Source: Symsagittifera roscoffensis
Taxonomy: Eukaryota; Xenacoelomorpha; Acoela; Convolutidae
Length of the DNA stretch: 64,000 nucleotides
Assembly: GCF_963678635.1 (NCBI RefSeq)
Contig: NC_087071.1
Location: 14,602,226 to 14,666,225 of the forward strand
Reading direction: 5' to 3'
In this document: in pieces, positions 34,000 to 46,705 of the stretch
Position numbering within the stretch: position 1 is the stretch's first letter
Layout of the letters: every line of letters begins with the position of its first letter
Notes under the pieces: model-generated
The model's input: only the letters and a program-made list of their open reading frames with translations
Told to the model about the DNA's origin: nothing
The model's database searches: none
Translations under genes and position numbers: made by a program

Positions 34000-36900
34000 A
34001 AAATTAGCTTGAGATCAAACTATTTTATCAAACTAGTTATTATGAGATCGAGAGATTGCTTTGGAAATGGCCGCCCTGACAGGTGTCCCGAATAATTCGA
34101 GCTTTGGACCGATCAACTATCGATCATTAGAGGATATGGGGGGCTCATGTGCGATCACAGTTGCGAGCGGTGAAGAAACTTTTAGATCTCAAGACTATGG
34201 GGCTACCTCATTCTGATTACGCGGGCTCAGAAGTGTCAAGATATGTAAGATATGGAGAGGAATGGATCCGGCTGCATATGAGGGTTCGGATCAGTCTGCC
34301 TATGAGGGTTCAGTTTCGTCTGCCTAAGAGGGTTCGAAGCCGCTAGTGTAATTATCGTCGCATGTTATCGTTTCGCAGGATAAAAACTTTTTTTCCGGGG
34401 CCGAACTGAACCAGATGTTGACTCTGAGGTAGCAGTGAAAAAGGATACCATAAGCAGGCTGGAACTGATTCAGTTCACGTTCATTATTGACCACTTTCAC
34501 GCAGCGTAACTTCTAGAGCCCTTGATGAGCGGGAACCTTGTTCTCAGCGACGAAGGATATACAAGTTTTTGCCGATCAGGCTAGGATCGAAGACAAAAAT
34601 GATACTAAAGTCGTCGCCAGGATATCAGAGCATGTCACCTGACCTTAATTCGTCTATGCGGTGCTGGTCCTCTTAGTGGAAGGCTGCGGACTGCTTATGC
34701 TGTTGGCTGCTTCCACTCGAGAAGGACTTGAGATCGTAAGTGGCAGCAGCTTGAGCGGATATATCTCGTGCCTTGAAAAGGTTTTACGAGCTTACGGATG
34801 CTTTGATAGTGCTTTTTGAGGCGTTGAGCTCGATGATCTCACCAATGGTGGGGCAACTGAAGTTCAAAACAGAAATAAACGATGACCACGAGCTTGTGGT
34901 TTCAAAACATGGATATTGCAATTGCGGGCAACACGAGTAGCTCGAATCGGCCTATACTTGAACAAATGAATGTGGTGTACGCGGCAGATTAACTCGAATC
35001 AATTGGATATTGCCTCATTCAAGAGAGATGAAGATGGCATTATGACAGCGAGATTAAAGTGTTTGGACGACAAGCTGAAGGAGACAACACCGCCCTTGAT
35101 AAAGCACTCCACAGTATAGTAAAGAACGAGAAATGTGCATGAGATCTTGGGACTCTTGGGTCCTTGCTGGGAGAAATTTATTTGAATGGTTTGTTTTCCT
35201 TGGGAAAGACCACCTTCGATACATTCATCCAGTACATATTGAGCATTTCAATTAACTTACTGCTGGCATTATGCCTGATAAAATCTAGTTACTTGTTCAA
35301 AATTGGACCAGCTTTCAGATTCAGCCTGGATGTGGAGACCCTGATGATCGTCGGATACTTGAAGCTGAGCCTCCTGACGCATAAGATTTTGGCAGTTTTT
35401 CATCGTCTGATGAAGTATTTGGACCCGATGGCCATGGCTAAAGCTCACCTAAGTCATGAGACCTAACCCTACAAGGTTACCGTTACCGCGGGATTGAAAA
35501 CACTCCTGATAAATACTTCCCGACGCAGAAGAGACACTTGAAGGTGAAGAAACGGTCCCGAAAACTAAAGAACAAACTATGGAAGTAAATGTGTTATGCT
35601 TCTCCTTGCCGATCTAAGCCCTGCAAGGCAACCTGAGCCTCTAGGATTATCAAGAGGATTGGAAGAAGTGGTGATATGGGTTTTTGGACCGGCAGTGACC
35701 TATGTTGTTCCAGATCCCTTTATCATTTCGTATTGACATTCAAGGGTTCAAGTCAAAATGATCAGCGTAATAGATGGGACGACACTAAACTGGGGCAAAC
35801 AGGGACGCTTATGAGCTCAAATGAGCAAAACGGTTTTGTTTGCGAAGGTCGAGAATACTGAATTGATATTTCTGAACTTCAGGCGCCAGCTCCAACGCAG
35901 GGTTCGATTGCAGTTGACCCGAGTTTCTGGAATTTGAAACCTCTTTGAAAGCGGGCTGGAGAGATCTTAAAAACATCAGCTTGAACCGATAAGTGATGAG
36001 CTAGAGGGGATTCTTCAGCGGGATGTGCTGCCAGCCGTCTCAGGGATTTGCCTTTCGTTGGGCGAATGACGTTCAGATTGAACAAACAGCTGCTAGTGTC
36101 ATCAGTACAGGCCAGAAAAGTCGTGGAGCGAGAACAAATATTGTTCACGAACGGAAGGGATCCCCTGTTTATCGAGTACACCGCGGCTGCGTCTTCTCCA
36201 ATTGGAAATATTGATATTACTTCCTGGAAGGACGCCGTAAGAAAGATGGTAGTGTTAAAACCACAGAAATGTGATTTAGTGACATAAACAGCATGCTTCA
36301 GAAGCCTGCTTTTGATAAACAACAGTTACGCAGTATATGACGATGACCAAGTCATAGTGGAGGAACGATGCTTGGGTCTGATCGCGGAATCAAGATGCAG
36401 CCTGAGGAAGCATCTGACGCCTTACGGGTTAGGAGAGGTGAAGTTTTTCGATGAGGGACACACGCGTGATGCGGATGTAGTTCCTTATGTACTCCATTCC
36501 TTATGTGCTCCAATCATGTCAAATCCCGACACACCTTTACCTATGTCATTTAACACTCCTAGAGACAGGACGAATCTTTCAGCTGGTATTAGGTTTGAGG
36601 ATGCCTTGAAGCGGGAGCGCTCGGAAGTGACAGAGAGAGAAAAGATTGAAATAACTCTCAAAAACCGAGAAGGATAATAACTCGGGAATGACCCCAGATC
36701 AAGATGAGAGGTACAAGCCTGGCGCCACACAAGAACTTTTGCAGGATCTGACAGAAGAAAAAAAATGAGATCCCATCGAAAGAACCTGGAGATTCAGATT
36801 GGGAGTCAGTCAGCAGAAATGGGCAGAAATCGGAAATTGGAATAGAAACTAGATGTTTAGGAGTTCGTGGAGGAAAAAACTGGACTGGACAGAATAATGA

Positions 36901-37843
36901 GAGATATTTCACTTTGCAAAACGATTTAAAACGAGGAAACAAGACCAAAAACCGCATACAGATCTTGTGAGGACAACTTTGATCTATTGAGTGATAGTTC
37001 AAAAATAAGGCGAAAATGAGTAATTGAGGTAAACCCGGTAATAAAGCGAAAAAAATTGTCACAGCTAAGCTAAGGCAAAGTATGGGAAATTGTTCTTTAG
37101 ACAAGAGAACAAGGAATGCAAGAGTCTTATGGGGGAACAAGGAACGGAAACGGTTTTGGTGATGATTGTGGCCATGTCCCCCGCACAAAGAGTCGAGGCC
37201 AGGGAAGAGGAAGCGAGAGTCGGAAGAAGAGGATCACATACTGGAAGATCACACCTCCGATGGTTTTGGCCAGCTGGAAGGTTGCAGCTTACAGAGAAAA
37301 TTCGACATTTAGGAAATTTGCGGAGATGATTGCCGATATGGATGGTGCATCAGGTCCCGTGACAGAAGAGGACTTTAAACCACAATGTGTGAAGATAAAT
37401 GGACGTTACGCCAGTGGACAGACGTGGCAGGTGGATGTCGACAAGTAAATGGTCCGGAGGGTTGGAAAATACATCACGAGCGATCCCCCAGAGAAAAAAT
37501 TCACGAGGAACATGGCTCGTTTTTGGTGGACAGCTCTGAACACGATGAAGGAACTAGAGATTTGTCTGAAGAAGCTGGGTTGATGACCTGGAAATCGCCA
37601 CAGTTCGCACATGCATTATGATGCAGAAGGGAATGACGGGAGACCAGGAAGCCAGCTTGTACGAACCTGTTAAAGCTCCTGCTAGTTTACTGCGAAAAAC
37701 ATTTGATATTACCCTCAATCGCCAAGCAATTTATGGCAAACCCCTTTGCCAGGATAAGTTGCTTTTCACCTATTATATGGCTGAAGATGCACTGGAGGAT
37801 CTGACGAGTTGAAGATGGGCGATAAAGGCATGCATGGCTATCG
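34000..37843 (+). pseudogene. Unit 1-specific coding relics, family unrecognised
   Basis: Plus-strand fragments with protein-like composition: 35164-35466 (hydrophobic, FIQYILSISINLLLALCLIK), 36048-36287 and 36312-36677 in nearby frames (FIEYTAAASSPIGNIDITSW, then DDDQVIVEERCLGLIAESRC and a charged C-terminus), and 37116-37448 (basic Arg/Gly/Lys start, then ITPPMVLASWKVAAYRENST and GRYASGQTWQVDVDK). The last continues with few breaks to 37812 (PEKKFTRNMARFWWTALNTM, then ASLLRKTFDITLNRQ). The basic N-terminal part suggests a nucleic-acid-binding protein. I recognise no polymerase, integrase, transposase or helicase motif. The likeliest reading is the gene content of a mobile or viral-derived element that the shorter units have lost. 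Confidence 0.4.
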
Positions 37844-38759
37844 AATGATAATGCTGCATGTTGCTCGGACTGATTCTTTGAGTGCAATGGGCAATGGTTC
37901 CCGCAGAAGTTGGCCATAACCTATCCCTAAGAAAGACTCAGCATTCACTGGTAAGATTTAAAGCTAGGTCAAGTATCACTGACGATGGATCTTGTCAGTG
38001 ATATCTGACGCGGTTATAGAACCTTAATACCAGATAAAAGATATGGCGTTAGAGAATATAGTCTCGAGTATGACCCTGAATATGTACCAGATTGCCAGGA
38101 TTGAGAAACACGATGTTTCCAGGCAATCTCACGAGAACTATGCGAAATTGATGAGATACTGAAGTTCTCAAACAAGAAATTGGACAGCAGCTCAAATCGA
38201 GGAGATTATCAGTATGTCTTTGGCGTCATAAAACCCTTTTTTGAGCAGTAGGAGCAGCTTAGATGAATTTGAATTTATCGAAATTCTGAAGAAGTGGATG
38301 GAAGCGCTAATTGAAACGGACAAGTCAGAATGGGAAATTGAGGATAGGAGATGAAGACAACGTGTTTTTCAGGAAACTGCGAGTGGTTTGGAGGCCTCTA
38401 GTTTCTTCCTGTTGTCCACATCCTCAATCGAATTTGAATCAGAAGACCACAGAGCGGATAAGGTTGTCACCAGAGAAAAACTAGGAACTGTACAATTTAA
38501 ACATGATGCACAAGCTGATTTTGTCTCATCATGAAGAACATAAAGACAAGACGGACATACTTGGATACGAACGGTCGAAAGAGCTAGAGCAGCGGATTAG
38601 CCTCAGATCTGGCAACCGGAGACAAACGACACTCATGTGACGGACAATCGTGCGTCAGTTTTCAGTCTTTCCAGAGAGAAAATACTTGGTCACGTGGTTC
38701 GGTGATGTTACGAGAAGAACAATAGTGAGGTTCAAGTCTTAGCTGATTGTTATGCGACC

Positions 38760-39212
38760 ACCACTGTGATCTTGGCAACGGCACAAGGATTCGTCTGGAG
38801 ACATAAGCAGATGCACAATCTGATATGATGACCACATGAAGGAGCCGTGACTTCTACAGACGTTAGAATATAAAAACCATCTAGTCACGGCATTGAGTGA
38901 GGAATCCTGGCCTGCAGTATTGCAGATGATTCAGAAACATATCAAGTGTTGGAAGGTGGGCTTGGTAGAATGAATGGGTTCCCCGGTGAGTACGGCCTAA
39001 GGCTTAACAATGAATACGAAGTCTTTGGTGTATCGGTGATTACAGACTTCCGCGGAAGCCATTACCCATTGCAAATGTCGATGGCGGAGGCGTTCAAACA
39101 GATGGTGACGGATGACAAGTCCTTCTCGGGTACAACTGAAAATAATACCGTATCACTCACACCAGCTGCTCAAGAACTTGTGGGGATCAGTGCTTGTGCC
39201 CAGGGTAGATGA
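38760..39212 (+). pseudogene. Array-conserved coding relic A
   Basis: Plus-strand protein-like sequence repeated in units 1-3. The first block reads CYATTTVILATAQGFVWRHK, then MHNLIWWPHEGA and LVTALSEESWP. The second is GRMNGFPGEYGLRLNNEYEV, ITDFRGSHYPLQMSMAEAF and VSLTPAAQELVGIS. Copies are at 42540-42950 (first block best, open at 42565-42762) and 46210-46699 (second block open at 46496-46699). The copies differ by substitutions and small indels that break different frames in different units, so the ancestral frame is judged from the shared residues. No domain recognised. Confidence 0.4.
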
Positions 39213-39225
39213 CTTGAGTGATACT

Positions 39226-42200
39226 TGCGGACAAAAACTCTCGAGTCTTGAGAATGAGAACACTAGTGCCTTTGACCAGAGAAATAAGACTTTTAAGGTA
39301 TTTAATAAGGCCCCTGCCGTGGACAAAACTGACTCTAACTGCACGAAGATCATGGAGATGAAACCCTTGCTAAAAGCGTGTGGAATATAAGACTTCAGAG
39401 TATTAACTTGACGCATAGAGTCTAATCATGTCATTGTGTGGCACATACCGCCGAGGAACTCCGTGCGATGGGTTTAGCAGATCAACAAAGAAAATTAACC
39501 ATCTTCGTGGTCAGGTCGAAGCTGGCACTGCGATGGATTGATGAGAACGCGACGCATGCGTTCTATTACAGAGAGAGGCTTGCGTTGTTTGAGAATGCTT
39601 GCAAGTTAATCGCCATACCGATGGAAAAAAGGCTTTTCCAGAGCCGAGCGCCTTTTTTTCTCGTGTTTTAGGACGAGTTTGACCCATTGGTTGTATGTTT
39701 TTCAAAGACCCACTTGAAGTAGCTCTAAAAGGAATATCTTAAGTTTCTGTCAAAGATATGACCAGAGGCTTTCAAGAAGCCGCTGCTAACACATTCCGAT
39801 CGATTAACCACCGAAGGAGAAGGGTTGGCAAGTTATCAACAGACAAAATTGAAGCAATAGATTCGATGCTGGAGGAATATCTAGCGAAAAAATTGAGCTT
39901 GATCATACATCACTCCTCTATTTGAGCAGAGAGTTCATGTTGAAGAAACTAACAATTAGTTCAAGGAGGTTGCAGTTACAGAAAAATGGATGCGGGATTA
40001 CGAGCAACTGAAAAAAAGGGAAGATATTGCGATTACTTCTGACGATGAAAAAGAATTGACGAGGCAGATCACGGTTTAATCTGGACCCAGTACCTCGAAG
40101 ACAAGGGTAAAAATTTAGGCTGGTTTTCTTGGTGGATTTTTAAGCCTTTATTGGGGAAAAGGTACTTGGGTTTGAGCATGAATGTTGAAACTTTTTTATA
40201 TCTATTTGGTTATCAACAAGTTCTGACATCGTTTTTTTCTAAAAGAAAAAACACCTTTCAAACGGCTTATATAGCCAAAATCCCAAGTGCTGATGCAAGG
40301 AGAATTTAATTGCTCTTTAGCTATATAGTGAGAGTTTCACAGTGGTTTTTGGGGATGTGGATAACGTTGAATCTACCGCAAACTTCTGTGAATGACCACT
40401 GGCACTGTATCTATACACATACTCACATAATTGGAGGCTCACTGAAGTGAATACTAGAGGAGATGAGGACGTCGATCTTCAATCGGGGGAAAATAAGCGA
40501 GTCGGTCATATTCTGAAGTTTTATTTTGATTTTAGTTGAAATGGTAGTTTTTGAAAAGTTCGAATGGGCCATGTCATGATCATTTTGATCGCAGCAGCGG
40601 ACTTAAAAAGTCAAAAATATCAGAAAATTCGAGTTATTAAGGCAAGAAATTGGACATAAAATCAATCCGGAGACAAATTGTCTTTTCGCAATTTGTCTAA
40701 TAAAAATAATCAATTCGAGTAGAACTGTCTTCTTCCTGATAGAGAACGTCGATTGTTATTGCGGGAGTGTTACTGCTAAAGTAAGGAAAACCTTTATTTC
40801 AGGGTTGACACAAGCAGGTAGACGTGTGAAGCAAACCAATGGTCCAGACAACAAAGCTGCTTGAGATCAAAATAGTTATCTCCTTAAACTTCTAGAATTG
40901 CTTAGGTTATAATAACTTTTTAATTTTTTGAGTGTTTTTTATATAGACAAGTTGAGATAAGGCGAGTTTCAGATTGATCCTCTGAAATGAATCAAAGGTC
41001 CACTATATAACCAAAAACTTTCCTTTACTTGAAATTCAATCTCTGCTTTGACGGCGTTCATGTGTTGTATGTTATTAAAGACCTAGCCATGAGAGCATTC
41101 TTCATTCTAGAGTGACTGGTATTTTGATAGTTGCCTTTAAGCTGCAACACGAGTTTGTAGTCACATTTCTTTATCGAATCGAATCGGCTCCGACAGAAAG
41201 AGGCGCAAAAAAGTGTTAGTGTCCTTGTTTCTTGAGACAGTGGTTACATGGTCTATTTCTTCTAACTTATGTGATATAGGAAGACGACTGATATCTATGT
41301 AATTTTTAAACTGTTGTTTGTTATTTTCTCTTGTATCATAAAATTACAACTGATCTGAGCCGATCAAAAAATTGTTTTTGCTACGTCCAAGCAATAGCTC
41401 TCATGAACTTGGCAAAAGCTCTCATCAAGCAAAGCTTCTCACGGACTAGAGTATGAAAAACTAAATCTCTTCTCAAGGCAAGAAGATAATGCTGCATGTC
41501 GCTCGGACTGATTCGTTGAGTGCATTGGGCAATGGTTCCCGCAGAAGTTGGCCATGAGTTATTCCTTAAGAAAGACTCAGCTTTCACTGGTAAGATTTAA
41601 AGCTAGGTCAAGTATCACTGACGATGGATCTTGTCAGTGATATCTGACGCGCTTATAAAAACTTAATACCAGATAAAAAGTAATGGCGTCAGAAAATATA
41701 GTCTGGAGTATGACCCTGAATATGTACCAGAACGTCAAGATTGAGAAACACGATGTTTCCAGGCAATCTCGCGAGAACTATGCAAAATTGATGAGATACT
41801 GAAGTTCTCAAACAAGAAATTCGACAGCAGCTAGTTCTCACACAAGAAATTCGACAGCAGCTATGACGCGCATCGTGCCATGGTCTACGTGGACGAGTAC
41901 TCGAAACCCTCAAATGGAGGATATTATCAGTAGGTCTCTGGCGTCATGAGGATATCATAAAACCCTTTTTTGAGCAGTAGGAGCAGCTTACATGAATTTG
42001 AATTTATCGAGTTTCTGAAAAAGTGGATGGAAACGCTAATTGAAACGGACAAGTCAAAAAGGGAAAAGCCGAGAGTTGGCTTGCTTCATGAGAACAAACC
42101 TGAACCATGTGAAGGCCAAGATCAGAGAAAAGGTTGGTATTGAGGATGGGAGGTGAAGACAACGTGTTTTTCACGAAACTGCGAGTTGTGTGGAGGCCTC

Positions 42201-42960
42201 TAGTTTCTTCCTGTTATCCACATCCTCAATCGAATTTGAATCAGAAGACCACAGAGCGGATCAGGTTGTCACCAGAGAAAAAATAGGAGTTGTACAACTT
42301 AAACATGATGCACAAGCTGATTTTGCCTCATCATGAAGAACCTGAAGTCAAGACGGAAATGTTTGGATACGAACGGTCGAAAGAGATAGAGCGAGGGCTT
42401 TGACTCGATCTGGCAACGGAGACCAACGACACTCATGTGAGGACAATCGTGTGTCAGATTTCAGTCTTTTCAGAGAGACTAGACTCGGTCATGTGGTTCG
42501 GTGATGTTACGAGAAGGACAATAGTGAGGTACAAGTCTTAGCTGATTGTTATGCGACCACCACTGTGATCTTAGCGACGGCACAAGGATTCGTCTGGAGA
42601 CATAAGCAGATGCACAATCTGATATGGTGGCCACATGAAGGAGCCGTGCCTGAAGACCAGTCTCTACAGACGTTAGAAAATAAGAACCATCTAGTCACGG
42701 CATTGAGTGAGGAATCCTGGCCTGGAGTATTGCAGATGATTCAGAAACATATCAAGTGTTGAAATATGGGTTCGTAGAATGAATGGGTTCACCGGTGAGT
42801 GGGGCCTAAGTCTTTGGTGGGATCGGTGGTTACAGAATTCCGCGGAAGCCATTACCCATTGCAGATTTCGATGGCGGAGGCGTCCAGTCAGATGGTGCTG
42901 AATGACAAGTCCTTCTCGGGTACAATTGAAAAGTATATCATATCACTCATATCATAATAA
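39226..42960 (+). repeat. Tandem array unit 2 (short form, ~3.7 kb)
   Basis: Follows unit 1 without a gap. It lacks the 3.85-kb middle of unit 1, which is replaced by ~0.6 kb at about 40880-41490 (CTTAGGTTATAATAACTTTT...CTCATGAACTTGG). The replacement segment is shared with units 3 and 4. Array-conserved relic B lies at 39438-39671 (RSKLALRWIDENATHAFYYR, then ALFENACKL). Confidence 0.85.
39438..39671 (+). pseudogene. Array-conserved coding relic B
   Basis: In this unit the plus-strand frame is open for 77 codons: TAEELRAMGLADQQRKLTIF, then RSKLALRWIDENATHAFYYR and ERLALFENACKLIAIPMEK. Related sequence is at about 32640-32820, 43190-43390 and 46960-47150, broken by indels in each (43217-43399 is still open for 60 codons). 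Further plus-strand similarity follows it in every unit (an EAAANTFRSINHRRRRVGKL-like stretch near 39779). I do not recognise the family. Confidence 0.4.
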
Positions 42961-45900
42961 TTTTAAGGAATTTAATAAGGCCCCTGCCGTGGACAAAACT
43001 GACTCTAACTGCCCGAAGATCATAGAGATCAAAACCTTGCTGCAAGCGTCTGGAATATAAGACTCCAGAGTATTAAATTGACGCATAGAGTCTATCCATG
43101 TCGTTGTGTGGCACAAACTGTGTGTTACCCAGGTAAGAGCAACCTCTGCTTGATATGGGATGCTGAGGAAATCCGTGCGATGGGTTTAGCAGATCACCAA
43201 AAAAATAACCATCTTCGTGGTCAGGTCGAAGCTGGCACTGCGATGGATTGATGAGAACGCGATGCATGTATTCTATTACAGCGAGAGGCTTGCGTTGTTT
43301 GAGAATGTTTGCAAGGTATGCGCTATAACGATGGAAACAGGCTTTTCTGGAGCCGAGTGCCTTTTTTTCTCGTGGTTTAGGTCAAGTTTGACCTATTGAT
43401 TGTATGTTTTTCAAAGACCCACTTGAAGTAGCTTTAAAAGGAATATCTTAAGTTTCTGTCAAAGATATGACCAGAGGCTTTCAAGAAGCCGCTGCCAACA
43501 CATTCCGATCGATAAACCATCGAAGGAGAAGGGTTGGCAAGTTATCAACAGACAAAACTGAAGCAATATATTCGATGCTGGAGGAAGATCTAGCGAAAAA
43601 CTTGAGCTTGATCATACATGACTCCTCTATTTGAACAGAGAGTCCATGTTGAAGAAACTAACAATTAATTCAAGAATGTTGCAGTAACAGAAAAATGGAT
43701 GCGGGCTTACGATCAACTGAAAGAGAGGGAAGAGATTGGCATTACTTCTGACGATGAAAAAGAATTGACAAGGCAAATCACGGTAAATTCTGGACCCAGT
43801 ACCTCGAAGACAAGGGTAAAAGTTTAGGCTGGTTTTCTTGGTGGATTTTTGAGCCTTTATTGGTGAAAAGGTACTTGGGTTTGAGCATGAATATTGAAAA
43901 AAATTTTATATCTCTTTGTTCATCAACAATTTCTGACTTGGTTTTTTTCTAAAAAAAACCTTTCAAACGGCTTATATAGCCAAAATCCCAAGTACTGATG
44001 CAAAAAGAAACTAATTGCTCTTTAGCTATAGAGTGAGAGTTTCACATGTCTGTGTTTTTTGTGGATGTGGATAACGTTGAATCTAACGCAAACTTCTGTG
44101 AATGATCACAGGCACTAATTCTTTAAACATACTCACATAATTGGAGGCGCACTGAAGTGAGTACGAGAAGAGATGAGGACGTCGATCTTCAGTCGGAGAA
44201 AAATGTGCGAGTCGGTCATATTCTGAAGTTTTATTTTGATTTTAGTTTTTGAAAAGTTCGAATTGGCCATGTCATGATCATTGATCGCAGCATTGGACTT
44301 AAAAAGTCAACAATATCAGAAAATTCGAGTTATAAAGGCAAGAAATTGGACATATTACCATACCCGAGACAAATTGTCTTTTCGCAATTTGTCTAATAAA
44401 AATATCAATTCGAGTAGAGATGTGTTCTTCCTGATAGAGAACGTCGATTGTTATTGCGGGAGTGTTACTATTGGAATGAAGAAAACCTTGATTTCAGGTT
44501 CGACACGGGCAGGTCGACGTGTGAAGCAACCCACTGGTCCAGACAACAAAGCTGCTTGAGATGAAATTAGTTATCTCCTCAAACTTTTAGAATTGCTTAG
44601 GCTATAATAATTTTTTTTATATTTTTTTGAGTGTTTCTTATATAGTTCTGACAAGTTGAGATGAGGCGAGTTTGAGATTGATCCTCTGAAATGAATCAAA
44701 GGTCCATCAAATAACCAAAAATATTCCTTTACTTGTAACTCAAACTCTGTTTTGAAGGCGTTCATGTGTTTTTTGTTATTAAGGACCTAGCCATGAGAGC
44801 GTTCTTCATTCTAGAGTGGCTGGTATTTTGATAGTTGCCTTTAAGCTGCAACACGAGTTTGTAGTCCCATTTGTTTATCGAATCGAATCGGCTCCGACAG
44901 AAAGAGGCGCAAAAAAAGAGTTAGTGTCCTTGTTTCTTGAGACAGTGGTTACATGGTCTATTTCTTCTAACTTCATATGTGATATAGGAAGACGACTGAT
45001 ATCTATGCAATTTTTAAAATGTTGTTTGTTATTTTCTCTTGTATCACAAAAAGCCAACTGATCTGAGCCGATCAAAAAATTAATTTTGCTACGTCCAAGC
45101 AAAAGCTCTCATGAACTCATCAATCGATTTTTCTCACGGACAGTCTAATTGCACAAGAGTATGAAAAACTAACTCTCTTCTCAAGGCAAGAAAATAATGC
45201 TGCATGTCTCTCGGACTGATTCGTTGAGTGCAATGGGCAATTGTTCCCGCAGAAGTTGGCCATAACATATCCCTAAGAAAGATTCAGCATTCACTGGTAA
45301 CATTTGACGCTAGGTCAAGTATCACTGACGATGGATCTTATCAGTGATATCTGACGCGGTTATAAAATCTTAACATCAGATAAAAGATATGACGTCAGAG
45401 AATATAGTCTCAAGTATGACCCTGAATATGTACCAGAACGCCAGGACTGAGAAACACGATGTTTCGAGGCAATTTCGCGAGAACTATGCACATCTTGATG
45501 AGATACTGAAGTTCTCAAACAAGATATTCGACAGCAGCTATGACGCGCATCGTGCCTTGGTCGACGTGGAAGAGTACTCGAAACCCTCAAATCGAGGAGA
45601 TTATCAGTAGGTCTGTGGCGTCATGAGGATATCATACAACCATTTTTGAGCAGTAGGAGCAGCTTACATGAATTTGAATTCATCGAGTTTCTGAAAAAGT
45701 GGATGGAAACGCTAACTGAAACGGACAGGTCGGAAAGGGAAAAACCGAGAGTTGGCTTGCTTCGTGAGATCAAACCTGAGCCACGTGAAGGCCAAGATTA
45801 GAGAAAAGGTTGAAATTGAGGATAGGAGGTGAAGACAACGTGTTTTTCACGAAACTGCGAGTGGTGTAGATGCCTCCTGTTTCTTCCTGTTGTCCACATC

Positions 45901-46705
45901 CTCAATCGAAATTGAATCAGAAGACAACAGAGCGGATAAGGTTGTCACCAGAGAAAAATAGGAGCTGTACAAGTTAAACATGATGCATAAGCTGATTTTG
46001 CCTCAACATGAAGAACCTAAAGACAAGACGGACATATCTGGATACGAACGTTCGATGAGATAGAGCGAGGGTTTTGTCTCTATCTGGCAACCGGAGACCA
46101 ACGACATTCATGTGACGGACAAACGTGCGTCAGACTTCCGTCTTTTCAGAGAGAATAGACTTGGTCATGTGGTTCGGTGATGTTACGAGAAGGGCAATAG
46201 TGAGGTACAAGTCTTGACTGATTGTTATGCGACCACCACTGTGATCTTGGCGACGGCTTAAGGATTCGTGTGGAGACATAAGCAGATGCACAATCTGATA
46301 TGGTGGCCACATGAAGGAGCCGTGACTGAAGACCAGTCTCTACAGACGTTAGGATCTAAAAACCAACTAGTCACGGCATTGAGTGAGGAGTCCTTTCCTG
46401 GAGTATTGCAGATGATTCAGAAACATATCAAGTGTTGAAATATGGGCTTCGTAGAATGAATGGGTTCCCCGGTGAGTGAGGCCTAAGGCTTACAAATGAA
46501 TACGAAGTCTTTGGTGGGATCGGTGGTTACAGATTTCCGCGGAAGCCATTACCCATTGCAGATTTCGATGGCGGAGGCGTCCAGTCAGATGGTGCTGAAT
46601 GACAAGTCCTTCTCGGGTACAATTGAAAACAATATCATATCACTCACACCAGCTGCTCAAGAACGTGTGGGGATTAGTGCTCGTGCCAAGGGTAGATGAC
46701 TTGAG
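42961..46705 (+). repeat. Tandem array unit 3 (short form, ~3.7 kb)
   Basis: Same organisation as unit 2, with anchors offset by about 3.71 kb (for example 41111 to 44815 for ACTGGTATTTTGATAGTTGCC, with one mismatch). About 60 bases at the unit start are missing compared with unit 2. In the replacement segment, 44816-45061 is open on the plus strand and 45102-44875 on the minus strand; it is undecided which, if either, was coding. Confidence 0.85.

Larger units (their letters stand above)
32340..39225 (+). repeat. Tandem array unit 1 (long form, ~6.9 kb)
   Basis: First of four related units. Its anchor TTAACCATCTTCGTGGTCAG is at about 32653 and recurs at 39495, with close counterparts near 43205 and 46980. 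Parts 32340-33990 and 37843-39225 match the later units. The middle, 34.0-37.84 kb, is present only here. The array is clearly GC-richer than the DNA on either side. Plus-strand frames carry protein-like sequence throughout but are interrupted. Confidence 0.8.

Noticed and set aside
36658-37188. 176-codon minus-strand frame in array unit 1
   Set aside because: Phe/Leu/Pro-rich translation opposite Lys/Glu-rich plus-strand coding relics. The plus-strand reading is repeated in protein-like form; the minus one is not.
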